A stretch of 44,605 nucleotides of DNA from an uncultured Nitrospiraceae bacterium. GTDB taxonomy: Bacteria; Nitrospirota; Thermodesulfovibrionia; Thermodesulfovibrionales; SM23-35. Below the pieces are notes generated by a model. It was not told where the DNA came from. It saw only the letters and a list, made by a program, of their open reading frames with translations, and searched no databases. The translations under genes were made by a program, and so were the position numbers. Positions 21,659 through 29,485 of the stretch are shown here, one piece after another. The DNA is taken from positions 1-44,605 of the forward strand of contig CAKZPA010000033.1 of NCBI GenBank assembly GCA_937138415.1. Reading direction: 5' to 3'. The first letter of the stretch is position 1. Every line of letters starts with the position of its first letter.

Positions 21659-21705
21659 TTTCTTTATATCATATACCTCCGTAATCGTATCGTTTCACCA
21701 TCGTC

Positions 21706-22362
21706 ATGCGGAAAATCGCACCGTCAATACTCTCAGCGAACTTCCTGCGTCTCGGCGAAGAAATCAAGGCCGCCGAAGCTGCCGGGGCCGATCTTCTTCA
21801 CATCGACGTCATGGACGGTCATTTTGTTCCCAACATCACCATTGGTCCTGCGGTCGTGGAGGCCATTCGCGCAATAACGGTGCTCCCGCTCGATGTCCAT
21901 CTGATGATCGAAAAACCGGATCTCCTGCTCGACGATTTCATCGCGGCAGGCGCGGATTTCGTGACGGTTCACTACGAAGCGACGCCCCATCTTCACCGGA
22001 CGGTGCAACGGATAAAGGAAAAGGGCGTGAGGGCAGGTGTGTCACTCAACCCGGCCACTCCCGTTTGGTGCCTTGAAAACATCTTGCCGGACGCCGATCT
22101 CCTCTTGCTTATGTCTGTCAACCCGGGGTTCGGCGGACAGTCATTCATCCCCCTGGTGATCGACAAGATTAGGGCATTGAGACGACGCCTCGAGGAAAAG
22201 AGAGGTTCCGCCCTCCTCTCGGTAGACGGGGGTGTGAAGCTCGACAATTGTCGCGATATCGCTTCGGCCGGCGCAGATATTTTGGTCATGGGATCGGCAT
22301 TCTTCGGTTCGGAAAATTACGCGGCGGTCGTAAAGGCATTTCGTGAAATCACGAAAGAGTGA
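21706..22362 (+). CDS. rpe: Ribulose-phosphate 3-epimerase
   Basis: 218-aa TIM barrel. PSILSANFLRLGEEIKAAE, LLHIDVMDGHFVPN, LDVHLMIE, LLLLMSVNPGFGGQSFI and LSVDGGVK are all characteristic, including the metal-binding His/Asp residues. It interconverts ribulose-5-P and xylulose-5-P. The last 20 bases overlap the start of the TPR gene. No purine-rich ribosome-binding site is seen upstream of the ATG. Confidence 0.96.
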   Translation: MRKIAPSILSANFLRLGEEIKAAEAAGADLLHIDVMDGHFVPNITIGPAVVEAIRAITVLPLDVHLMIEKPDLLLDDFIAAGADFVTVHYEATPHLHRTVQRIKEKGVRAGVSLNPATPVWCLENILPDADLLLLMSVNPGFGGQSFIPLVIDKIRALRRRLEEKRGSALLSVDGGVKLDNCRDIASAGADILVMGSAFFGSENYAAVVKAFREITKE

Positions 22363-23488
22363 CGACCTCATCCGCGCAGCCGAAAGGTTGCGGAGACGCG
22401 CTCGCTACGGCACGGCCGTGAACGTGTTCCGAAAAGCGTTGACGGCGTGCCGCACGAGCGAAGACCGGAACGGGATGTACCACTGCCTGCGGTCCCTCGG
22501 GGATTTGTACCGTATGAAGGGCCAGTTCGCGCGCGCTGCGGCGAAGTACTCAGAGGCGATCGATCTTGCGCGAACGATGCGGTCTACGGATTTGGTGGCA
22601 GACGCTCGCATAGGGCTCGGCCTAACGTTCCGCGCGCTCGGCCAGTGGAAAAAAGCAGGTGAACTCATCCGAACCTCGCGTTCGCACTACGCAAAGAGGG
22701 GCGATCGCGAGGGGATCGCCTTCGCTCTCTGGGCGGAAGCCGGCACGCTGAGAATCAAGGGAGACGTACCAGGAGCACTGAAGACATTCCGGTCGGCCAG
22801 GAGACTTTTCCAATCGCTCGGCGACCGGGAGGGTGTGGCTTACTGTCTGTGCGGGCTCGGGGGCGCGTCGCGGGTCGCAGGGCACAGCAGGGCCTCTCTG
22901 CGTTACTATCGGGCTGCGGAGGGAATGTTCTCGGATTTGCGCGACACGTTCGGCAGGGCTTACTCCTTTTGTGGAATTGCGAATGCCCACAGGATGCTCG
23001 GCGAGTACCGCAAAGCCTTTTCTTTCTTCGGCAAGGCGACCCGTCTCTATCGGCGACTCGGTGATAGCGTGAGTTACGCATACACGTTGTGGGGACGTGC
23101 AACCGCCCACAAAATGATCGGCGAGTACAAGGAAGCACGGATCCACCTGAAGAACGCCATGCGACTGTTCAGGAAGACGAACGATCCGAGAGGGCTCGCG
23201 TATTGCACGCTCGGCTTGTCGGAGATCGCCGGCCTGACCGGCAAGAGAGCCACCGCGGGAAAATACGTTGGTGCCGCCTGGAAGACCGTCGTTGATCTTG
23301 ACCTGAGTTTAGAGAAATGCCATACGGCGACCGTGGCGGAACTCCTCGCGAAGCAGGACTTCAACGGCTCCCGATGGTTCGGTGATGAACTGAAGAGCGG
23401 CGCGCTCTCCACGGCATCGGCCAGAGGGTGCTACCGCCGCCTCGGCCTGAATCTTCGCTACCGCTCTCTGCCGCTCAACATCCCGTGA
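22343..23488 (+). CDS. Tetratricopeptide-repeat protein
   Basis: 381 aa starting with GTG inside the rpe 3' end. Seven or more TPR-like repeats of about 40 residues with the pattern LGD..G.AY.L.G.G...R..G....A...F..A...F occupy roughly residues 5-330. The protein is very rich in Arg, Gly and Ala and lacks a signal peptide or membrane helix, so it is a cytoplasmic scaffold. The regular spacing resembles TPR_12/Rapsyn-like arrays. The partner is unknown. Reading frame, length and operon position support a real gene. Confidence 0.8.
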   Translation: MKSRKSDDLIRAAERLRRRARYGTAVNVFRKALTACRTSEDRNGMYHCLRSLGDLYRMKGQFARAAAKYSEAIDLARTMRSTDLVADARIGLGLTFRALGQWKKAGELIRTSRSHYAKRGDREGIAFALWAEAGTLRIKGDVPGALKTFRSARRLFQSLGDREGVAYCLCGLGGASRVAGHSRASLRYYRAAEGMFSDLRDTFGRAYSFCGIANAHRMLGEYRKAFSFFGKATRLYRRLGDSVSYAYTLWGRATAHKMIGEYKEARIHLKNAMRLFRKTNDPRGLAYCTLGLSEIAGLTGKRATAGKYVGAAWKTVVDLDLSLEKCHTATVAELLAKQDFNGSRWFGDELKSGALSTASARGCYRRLGLNLRYRSLPLNIP

Positions 23489-23541
23489 CACCGCTTCGCA
23501 GGTACGTCGTGACACAGCGCAGACATGGAGAAAGGAGCGCC

Positions 23542-24081
23542 GTGGGGTCCCTGAATATACCGAACACGCTGACGATCCTGAGAATCGCTCTCATCCCGAT
23601 CTTCATAACGGCAATCATCTACGGGCGCTACTCTTACGCTCTCTACCTCTTCGCTATCGCCGCGATTACCGATGTGCTCGACGGTCTCATCGCACGCATG
23701 AAGAACCAGAAAACCAAGCTCGGAACATTCCTCGATCCGCTCGCCGACAAATTTCTCATCGTCACGTCTTTCATCGTCCTTTCGGTATACGGATGGATAC
23801 CGACATGGCTCGCGATTACGGTGATCAGCAGAGACGTCATCGTCGTGACCGGATGGTTTCTCCTCCACTTTGTCACGGGCACAGCGCGCGTCGAACCTTC
23901 CCCTCTCGGGAAAGCAACCATCTGGGTCGAGAGTCTGCTGATCGCGTTCATCCTGCTCGGTATCAATTTTCCGTCTCTGCCGGGCATCCCATATGCGTTC
24001 TTTATCGCGACAGCCGCCGTCAGTATCCTCTCCGCTCTCCAGTACATGTATCGAGGCTTGAGAATCGCCCATGGCGACTGA
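23542..24081 (+). CDS. pgsA: CDP-diacylglycerol-glycerol-3-phosphate phosphatidyltransferase
   Basis: 179-aa inner-membrane CDP-alcohol phosphatidyltransferase from the GTG at 23542 (AAAGGAG just upstream), giving the canonical MGSLNIPNTLTILRI start. The signature DG..AR........G...D...D appears as DVLDGLIARMKNQ and KLGTFLDPLADK. It makes phosphatidylglycerophosphate for anionic phospholipids. It overlaps the DUF512 gene by 11 bases. Confidence 0.93.
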   Translation: MGSLNIPNTLTILRIALIPIFITAIIYGRYSYALYLFAIAAITDVLDGLIARMKNQKTKLGTFLDPLADKFLIVTSFIVLSVYGWIPTWLAITVISRDVIVVTGWFLLHFVTGTARVEPSPLGKATIWVESLLIAFILLGINFPSLPGIPYAFFIATAAVSILSALQYMYRGLRIAHGD

Positions 24082-25366
24082 CGCCGGACTCCAAATAGCC
24101 TCCGTTCATCCAGGCAGCCTGGCGGAAGCGAGCGGATTGCGCGCAGGCGATATCGTGCGCACCGTGAATTCCCACAAAGTGCGTGATTTGATCGATTTCA
24201 TGTTCTATGACGCCGATGAAGAACTGAAAATAGAGGTGGAGAGACGCGGAAGGAGAACGACCCTCGCGATCAAGAAGGCCGAAGGAAGCGTCCTCGGGAT
24301 AGAATTCAAGCCCTTCACGATCAAGACGTGCAGGAACAACTGTATCTTCTGCTTCGTCAAACAGCTTCCCCGGGGGCTGCGGAAAACCCTCTACGTGAAG
24401 GACGAGGACTTCAGGATGTCCTTCCTCTACGGCAACTACCTTACCCTCACGAATCTGAGCGAAGAAGACAGGCACCGCATCGTCAGGCAACGGCTGATGC
24501 CGCTCTTCGTGTCCGTGCACACGACAAACAGAGCACTCCGCAACAGAATGCTCGGCAATCCGCGGGCTCCCGACGTCGTGAAAGAACTGCAGTTCCTCAG
24601 CAGCAACAAAATACGTTTCAACGCGCAGATTGTCCTCTGTCCCGGTTATAACGACGGGGACGAACTCCGTCGGACACTGAGCGACCTCTACAGGTTCTAT
24701 CCTTACCTCCTGTCCGTCGCCGTCGTGCCGGTGGGGCTGACGATTCACCGGAAACATGCCCTCAACCCGGTCGAGAAGGAGGACGCGCTCCGGGCCCTCG
24801 ACATCATCGACTCGTTCAGGAGGCGTTTTATTCACCGTCACGGCAACCCCATCGTCCATGGGGCGGACGAACTCTACCTCAAAGCAGGGAGAACGTTCCC
24901 GCCGGTCAGGCAATACGGTGAACGCCATCAGATCGGAAACGGCGTGGGAATGATCCCTCTTTTCCTCCACGAGAGCCGCAGACTCAAAATTCCCGCGGCT
25001 CTTCGGGGAGCGAGAAAATGTCTCACGTTTACCGGAACGGCCTTCTACCCATTCCTCAGGAAGTGGCTCGAGAAGTTGTCCGAAAAAGAACGTGTGACCA
25101 TCGACGTGCTGCCGGTCGAGAACCACTTTTTCGGATCCTCCGTGACCGTCGCGGGCCTGCTCACAGGGAGGGATGTGATCAGAGCGGCGCTCGACAAGAT
25201 TGACGGCCACGAACTGCTCCTCGTTCCGGATGTTGTGCTCGACGGAGAGAGGAGATTTCTCGACGACATCACCGTTGACAATCTCGAGGATGCACTCGGG
25301 ATCCCTGCGAGGATAGTACCGGCTTCTGCGGAAGGGCTCGTTAACGGTCTCCTCGAGGCCGCGTGA
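24071..25366 (+). CDS. DUF512 protein: PDZ plus radical-SAM-like Fe-S domain
   Basis: 431 aa. The N-terminal PDZ-like segment (IASVHPGSLAEASGLRAGDIV) is followed by a hallmark Cys motif CRNNCIFCFVKQLP and the continuation KTLYVKDEDFRMSFLYGNY. A long C-terminal DUF512 domain ends with LLVPDVVLDGERRFLDD. CxxxCxxC is a radical SAM [4Fe-4S] motif (C-R-N-N-C-I-F-C), although the fold is atypical. Function unproven. It forms a run with pgsA (overlap) and the transglycosylase downstream. Confidence 0.9.
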   Translation: MATDAGLQIASVHPGSLAEASGLRAGDIVRTVNSHKVRDLIDFMFYDADEELKIEVERRGRRTTLAIKKAEGSVLGIEFKPFTIKTCRNNCIFCFVKQLPRGLRKTLYVKDEDFRMSFLYGNYLTLTNLSEEDRHRIVRQRLMPLFVSVHTTNRALRNRMLGNPRAPDVVKELQFLSSNKIRFNAQIVLCPGYNDGDELRRTLSDLYRFYPYLLSVAVVPVGLTIHRKHALNPVEKEDALRALDIIDSFRRRFIHRHGNPIVHGADELYLKAGRTFPPVRQYGERHQIGNGVGMIPLFLHESRRLKIPAALRGARKCLTFTGTAFYPFLRKWLEKLSEKERVTIDVLPVENHFFGSSVTVAGLLTGRDVIRAALDKIDGHELLLVPDVVLDGERRFLDDITVDNLEDALGIPARIVPASAEGLVNGLLEAA

Positions 25367-25387
25367 GCAAGAGCGTGATTTCGATGA

Positions 25388-25416
25388 TTGACAGAGAGGA
25401 GGCCCGTGCATACAAT
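25388..25416 (+). promoter_or_regulatory. Near-consensus promoter, probably giving a leaderless mRNA
   Basis: TTGACA (25388-25393), 17-bp spacer, TACAAT (25411-25416), then six bases and the ATG at 25423. The expected +1 coincides with the A of ATG. The AGAGGAGG at 25394-25401 would lie upstream of the transcript. Confidence 0.65.
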
Positions 25417-25422
25417 TTTAGT

Positions 25423-26145
25423 ATGCGACGGATGGTCTTAGTGGTTGTTGCTCTCCTCGTCATGGCATCTGCGACGTCAGCAGACATTTACAGGTACGTC
25501 GACGAAGAGGGTGTCATCTGCTACACGGATGCACCGCGGGGCAAGAAGGCGGAAAAAATTTACCGTGGGACGACCCAGACGTTACCTCCTTCTGCCGCCG
25601 TCAGCGAGCGGGGGCCCACTGATGGCCACGCTCTCCCCGAGTACCATGAGATCGTTCATGAAAAAGCCTCCCAGTACGATCTCGATCCGACACTCATCAA
25701 AGCTGTCATCGCGACCGAGTCCAATTGGAATTCGCGGGCCGTTTCCAGAAAAGGCGCCATGGGGTTAATGCAGCTCATGCCCGCGACAGCGGTGGATATG
25801 AACGTCCGCGACCCATACGATCCTGCCGAGAACATCGAGGGCGGGACGAAGTACCTCAGATACCTGCTCGAACGATTCAACGGAGATCTCACGCTCGCGC
25901 TCGCGGCGTACAATGCGGGGCCAAAGACCGTCGAGAAGTTCGGATACGTGCCGCCGATCAGCGAAACGAAGAACTACGTCAATAAAGTGCTCGCACTCTA
26001 TCGCGGGCAAACGTCTTTCTCTTCGTCGCCGAGTGAACCCTCGTACAAGAAAAGGTACCAGCCGATTTACAAGGTTCTCCTCGACGACGGAAGCCTGCTT
26101 TTCACGAATTCATCCCTTTTAGCGAGAAACACTGTCAGGTTTTAG
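25423..26145 (+). CDS. Secreted lytic transglycosylase with DUF4124 domain
   Basis: 240 aa from the ATG 25423; the frame is open back to a GTG at 25363, but the signal peptide (MRRMVLVVVALLVMASATSA) begins here. A DUF4124-like N-terminal piece (DIYRYVDEEGVICYTDAPRG) is followed by an SLT domain: catalytic Glu in ATESNWNSRAVSRKGAMGLMQ, MPATA, and LALAAYNAGP. It cleaves peptidoglycan glycan strands in the periplasm. nadA begins at the base after its stop. Confidence 0.9.
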   Translation: MRRMVLVVVALLVMASATSADIYRYVDEEGVICYTDAPRGKKAEKIYRGTTQTLPPSAAVSERGPTDGHALPEYHEIVHEKASQYDLDPTLIKAVIATESNWNSRAVSRKGAMGLMQLMPATAVDMNVRDPYDPAENIEGGTKYLRYLLERFNGDLTLALAAYNAGPKTVEKFGYVPPISETKNYVNKVLALYRGQTSFSSSPSEPSYKKRYQPIYKVLLDDGSLLFTNSSLLARNTVRF

Positions 26146-27132
26146 ATGTCCCCTGAACAGATCCCCCTCCGGGAAAAGATCCTGCAGTTGAAGCGCGAGC
26201 GCCGCGCCATCATTCTCGCGCACAACTACCAGAGAGACGAGGTTCAAGAAATAGCCGACTTTACGGGCGATTCGCTCGAACTCTCGAGAACCGCGGCATC
26301 CCTGGACTGTGACGTCATCGTTTTCGCGGGTGTTCATTTTATGGCGGAAAGTGCCTCGATCCTCTGCCCCGACAAGACCGTCCTCCTCCCCGAAGCCGAG
26401 GCAGGATGCCCCATGGCGGACATGATCCGCGTCGGTTCCCCGAGAGAGGTGATCATGGCGTACCCGGGCTTTCCCGACCCGCCTCCGCTCGTTTTTCCGA
26501 CACACTTCAGTCTCGAAGCACTCAAACGACAGTACCCGGCCGCACCCGTCATCGCGTACGTGAACACGTCCGCGGAAGTTAAAGCGGCGAGCGACGTTTG
26601 CTGCACGTCGGCAAATGTCGTCCAGATCGTCGAATCGCTGCCGGACGCTGTGGTGATATCGGTCCCCGACAGGAATCTTTCCGCATGGGCGCAAAGACAC
26701 ACCACGAAAAAAGTCATTTCATGGGACGGTTACTGCCATGTCCATCAGAGAGCGGAACCGAGGGACCTCGAGAGGGCGAGGCACGCATACCCGCACGCGC
26801 TCGTCATGGCGCACCCGGAGTGCCGACTCGAGGTGCTCGAAATGGCAGATCATGTGACGAGCACATCGGGCATGCTCAGATTCGCGAAGGCGTCGTCCGC
26901 CAAAGAATTCGTTGTCGGCACCGAGCTTGGATTGCTCTATCGTCTGCGGAGAGAGAACCCGGGAAAGACCTTCTATCCCCTGCGTGAAGATATGGTCTGC
27001 CCCGACATGAAGAAGACGACGCTCGAAAGCATCTTCCGAGCCCTCCGGGATACGAGGCACGTCATCAGAGTCCCTGAAGAAATCCGCGTTCGCGCCAAGA
27101 AAGCCCTGGACAGAATGCTCTCGATCCGGTAA
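26146..27132 (+). CDS. nadA: Quinolinate synthase
   Basis: 328-aa NadA, a [4Fe-4S] enzyme condensing iminoaspartate and DHAP to quinolinate in NAD synthesis. Motifs include AIILAHNYQRDEVQEIADFTGDS, VHFMAESA, AYVNTSAEVKAASDVCCTSAN, the HPEC segment and EDMVCPDMKKTTLE. Three cluster cysteines are visible (LCP, SDVCC, MVCPDM). It abuts the transglycosylase stop without a gap. Confidence 0.96.
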   Translation: MSPEQIPLREKILQLKRERRAIILAHNYQRDEVQEIADFTGDSLELSRTAASLDCDVIVFAGVHFMAESASILCPDKTVLLPEAEAGCPMADMIRVGSPREVIMAYPGFPDPPPLVFPTHFSLEALKRQYPAAPVIAYVNTSAEVKAASDVCCTSANVVQIVESLPDAVVISVPDRNLSAWAQRHTTKKVISWDGYCHVHQRAEPRDLERARHAYPHALVMAHPECRLEVLEMADHVTSTSGMLRFAKASSAKEFVVGTELGLLYRLRRENPGKTFYPLREDMVCPDMKKTTLESIFRALRDTRHVIRVPEEIRVRAKKALDRMLSIR

Positions 27133-27141
27133 AAATACAGC

Positions 27142-27507
27142 ATGGACTGCTTCATGAAAATAGCGGAACGGCGGATCCGGGAGGCGCTCGAGAACGGAGA
27201 GTTCGATAACCTGAAGAACAAAGGGAAACCGATCGTTTTAGAAGATGAAACGTGGATCCCGGAAGACCTGAGGATGGCCTATCGCTTCCTGAAAAATGCC
27301 GGCTGTATCCCGCCCGAACTCGAATTGCGGAACGAAGTCGTGAACCTGTGCGCCCTCATGAATACCCTCGATGACGACAAGGAAAGGCTCAAGAAAATCC
27401 GGGAACTGAATTTTAAGCTGCTCAAATTGAATATCGGCCGCAAGAGGCCCCTCACGTTCGAAGATTTCCCGGAGTACGAGCAGAAGTGCATCGAGAAACT
27501 AACCTGA
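27142..27507 (+). CDS. DUF1992 protein (DnaJ-homologue C28-like domain)
   Basis: 121 aa. IAERRIREALENGEFDNLKNKGKPI, then ...DLRMAYRFLKNAGCIPPELELRNEV are typical of DUF1992. Function unknown; suggested chaperone-related from eukaryotic DNAJC28. The ATG is preceded by TGGACA-N17-TAAAAA and then six bases, so it may have its own leaderless promoter as well as readthrough from nadA. Its 3' end overlaps the convergent gene by nine bases. Confidence 0.85.
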   Translation: MDCFMKIAERRIREALENGEFDNLKNKGKPIVLEDETWIPEDLRMAYRFLKNAGCIPPELELRNEVVNLCALMNTLDDDKERLKKIRELNFKLLKLNIGRKRPLTFEDFPEYEQKCIEKLT

Positions 27508-27750
27508 TTCTCTCGCGAGCAAATACAGTGACTCGCTCAGCGGCATTTCCGGATATGCGATCGTCGCCCGGATGACATCCGCAAGCGGATAATCGACGAA
27601 AAAACCCTCCTGATACATGACCCGCACAAAACTCCTCTTCAGGATATAGCGCTTCTTCCGCTTTCCATTCTTGCCGAGGAAGGGGACGATGACGTGCTCT
27701 CCGTCATCTTCGAGGCCGTACTGTTCGATCAACGCATCCACGTCTCTCAT
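27499..27750 (-). CDS. Small uncharacterised protein
   Basis: 83 aa from the ATG at 27750 (MRDVDALIEQYGLEDDGEH...). The longer frame from GTG 27783 is disfavoured because an extended -10 (27784-27792) abuts it. There is no signal peptide, membrane helix or Cys. It has a basic patch GKNGKRKKRYILKRSF. I do not recognise the family. It is convergent with DUF1992. Confidence 0.6.
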   Translation of the reverse strand: MRDVDALIEQYGLEDDGEHVIVPFLGKNGKRKKRYILKRSFVRVMYQEGFFVDYPLADVIRATIAYPEMPLSESLYLLARESG

Positions 27751-27783
27751 ACGGTGGTGGTACTCCCCCGAAAGGCTGTCCAC

Positions 27784-27792
27784 ATTCTACCA
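27784..27792 (-). promoter_or_regulatory. Extended -10 promoter of the small gene
   Basis: Minus strand TGGTAGAAT. The transcription start is expected near 27777, so the GTG at 27783 would not be in the mRNA and the ATG at 27750 becomes the start (GGGGGAG about 12 bases before it). From 27793 to the riboswitch at 27928 I see nothing further. Confidence 0.4.
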
Positions 27793-27927
27793 GATTAACT
27801 CTTTCCGCCGTGTTCGCGTGCTTCCCCGCGGAAACCGTTATCCGGTGAGCCGCCCCGAGGCGACCGTTGAAAAAAATTCATTCCGTATGATATAAAGAAT
27901 TCGGCCTTCACATACTATTGAATCGAC

Positions 27928-28186
27928 GCTGGATGTCAGGGAAGTGGAGTGAGCCTCTACGGTAATTCTCCCGCTGCCCCGCAGCCGTGAAGGGAACGAA
28001 AGCCCAAACAACAGTGACAGGTGAAAAGTGACGAGCGAAGGAAAGGATTCGAAAAACTTCCAACGTGTTCTTTTCATCTTCATCTGTCAGGACAACCACT
28101 GGTGGTCTTAAGACCGCCGGGAAGGCGGGCGAGTAGGCGCCTCGGTATCGTTGTTGTGACGCCCTGAGCCGGAAGACCTATCCAGC
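27928..28186 (+). promoter_or_regulatory. Cobalamin riboswitch 1, with an inserted stem
   Basis: P1 pairs GCTGGAT (27928-27934) with ATCCAGC (28180-28186). Conserved pieces in order: CTGCCCCGCAGCCGTGAAGGG, GAACGAAAGCCC, CCACTG, GGGAAGGCG, and the B12 box GAGCCGGAAGACC. An extra stem-loop of about 78 nt is inserted at 28013-28090 (GTGACAG/CTGTCA and GTGAAAAG/CTTTTCAT arms) between GAACGAAAGCCC and CCACTG. It represses downstream expression when adenosylcobalamin binds. It precedes the BtuD-like gene. Confidence 0.9.
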
Positions 28187-28263
28187 CGTGTACGCGCTCC
28201 GTATTCAGAGCGGGTGCCGTTTGGCGCTCTGAAAGCGGGCGTACGTTCCCGAGGGAGGAAAAA

Positions 28264-28305
28264 ATGGGTATATTATCCCCGAACGTTCTCCTGCGCTTCG
28301 GATAG
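28264..28305 (+). CDS. 13-codon ORF behind riboswitch 1
   Basis: ATG with a strong ribosome-binding site (GAGGGAGGA, 28251-28259) encodes MGILSPNVLLRFG, then TAG, 11 bases before the GTG of the BtuD-like gene. It may be a leader peptide coupling the riboswitch to btuD, or a scar of a deleted BtuF/BtuC-type gene. No homology can be claimed for so short a peptide. Confidence 0.4.
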   Translation: MGILSPNVLLRFG

Positions 28306-28316
28306 AGGGGGAGAAC

Positions 28317-29084
28317 GTGCCAGTCGCATCCCAAAGCGCCATTCTCGACATCCGCGATATCGCGTTTTCGTACGATCGTTCGAGGGAATTCATTAAAGGC
28401 CTTTCCCTCGCTCTCGCACAGGGCGACTGCGTCGCGCTCCTCGGCGCAAATGCATCGGGAAAATCGACGCTCCTCAAGCTTGCGAGCGGCATCCTGAAAC
28501 CCTCTTCGGGTACGATCACCCTGTGGAACCGACCATTGGCGTCCTACATCCTGAGGGACAGAGCAAAATTGATAAGCTACCTTCCCCAGATCACGGACGT
28601 GCACGTGCCGTTCAAGGTGAAAGATGTCGTCAGTATGGGTGCGTATCCGTACGACATTCCCCCCTCGATGACGGTCGAAGAAGCGCTCCACACCGTCGGG
28701 CTTCACGAGAAAGCGGACGCGTTGATCACGGAACTGAGTGGCGGAGAAAAAAGGAGAGCGCTGATCGCCATGACCCTCGTGCAGGGCGCGGGGATTCTCC
28801 TCCTCGACGAGCCCCTCGCCAATCTCGACATCAAATATCAGATCGACCTGATCAGATTGCTCGCCCGTCTTCGGGAAGCAAAAAGGATCTCGATCATCAT
28901 GGCGCTCCACGACATCGGCATCGCGCGCGATTTCGGGACGGTCATTCTCTTGAAAGATGGGAAAATCCTCGCTATGGGGAACCCCACGGCGGTCATCACT
29001 CCGTCAACGATCAGAGAGGCTTTCGACGTTGACATCGATGTGTCCCGTCTCTGGGCGCACGAGAGGTTTCTCTGCCGGGGATGA
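28317..29084 (+). CDS. btuD: Cobalamin-type ABC transporter ATP-binding protein
   Basis: 255-aa ABC ATPase of the FecE/BtuD group. Walker A GANASGKST, Q-loop LPQ, signature LSGGEKRR, Walker B ILLLDEP, switch His in ALHDIG. GTG start with GGGGGAG upstream. The vitamin B12 role is inferred from the cobalamin riboswitch in front and the BtuB-like gene behind. The partner permease and binding protein (BtuC, BtuF), usually adjacent, are missing from the window. Confidence 0.85.
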   Translation: MPVASQSAILDIRDIAFSYDRSREFIKGLSLALAQGDCVALLGANASGKSTLLKLASGILKPSSGTITLWNRPLASYILRDRAKLISYLPQITDVHVPFKVKDVVSMGAYPYDIPPSMTVEEALHTVGLHEKADALITELSGGEKRRALIAMTLVQGAGILLLDEPLANLDIKYQIDLIRLLARLREAKRISIIMALHDIGIARDFGTVILLKDGKILAMGNPTAVITPSTIREAFDVDIDVSRLWAHERFLCRG

Positions 29085-29096
29085 TTTTTTTTGAAC

Positions 29097-29224
29097 GAGG
29101 GGAATCCCGTGAGATCCGGGAACTGCCCCGCAACTGTGAAGGGAACGAAAACCGAATGCCACTGTCCCACGAAGAGCGGGATGGGAAGGCCGGTGAGTAG
29201 GTCGCCCTGAGTCAGGATACCCTC
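29097..29224 (+). promoter_or_regulatory. Cobalamin riboswitch 2
   Basis: Compact canonical form. P1 GAGGG/CCCTC (29097-29101/29220-29224); then GGAATCCCGTGAGATCCGGG, ACTGCCCCGCAACTGTGAAGG, GAACGAAA, GCCACTG, GGGAAGGC and the B12 box GAGTCAGGATACC. It lies 12 bases past the btuD stop and controls the BtuB-like receptor. Downstream, ATGAC (29225-29229) can pair with GTCAT (29263-29267) next to AGGAGG, a plausible translation-control platform. Confidence 0.93.
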
Positions 29225-29268
29225 ATGACACTTTCTATTGATCCCTTCGAGGGAAGAGGAGGTCATCA

Positions 29269-29289
29269 TGAAACAGCCACTTCTCTGAC
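29269..29289 (+). CDS. Six-codon ORF behind riboswitch 2
   Basis: A GAGGAGG ribosome-binding site is followed by ATG and the peptide MKQPLL, then TGA. It is positioned where the riboswitch expression platform would control a start codon, yet the receptor starts about 200 bases later with its own AGGGAGG. The stretch 29290-29485 holds a CGTCTGC/GCAGACG stem and no other gene I can see. Confidence 0.3.
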
Positions 29290-29485
29290 ATAGACCGTCT
29301 GCGCACAATGTGTTTCTCGGGGGCAGACGCGGCATGAGTCTCGCCCAATCAGCGGATGCGGATACAACGAGGCGAACGCTCGATCTGCACAGAGCGGGCC
29401 CGTCTGATCAAAAGAGCAAACAATATCCAATGTGCTTGATCGGCATTCATGCGATCACTTTGCACAAGGAAGGGAGGTTCCTTTT

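Noticed and set aside
24020-25411. 463-aa minus-strand ORF opposite the DUF512 gene
   Set aside because: Antisense shadow caused by GC-rich codon bias; the plus strand carries recognisable motifs.
28317-29084. Second zinc-type ATPase
   Set aside because: The preceding cobalamin riboswitch and following BtuB-like gene favour cobalamin transport.
29225-29485. Intrinsic terminator as expression platform of riboswitch 2
   Set aside because: The stems present (TCCCTTCGAGGGA; CGTCTGC/GCAGACG) are not followed by U tracts; translation control is more plausible.
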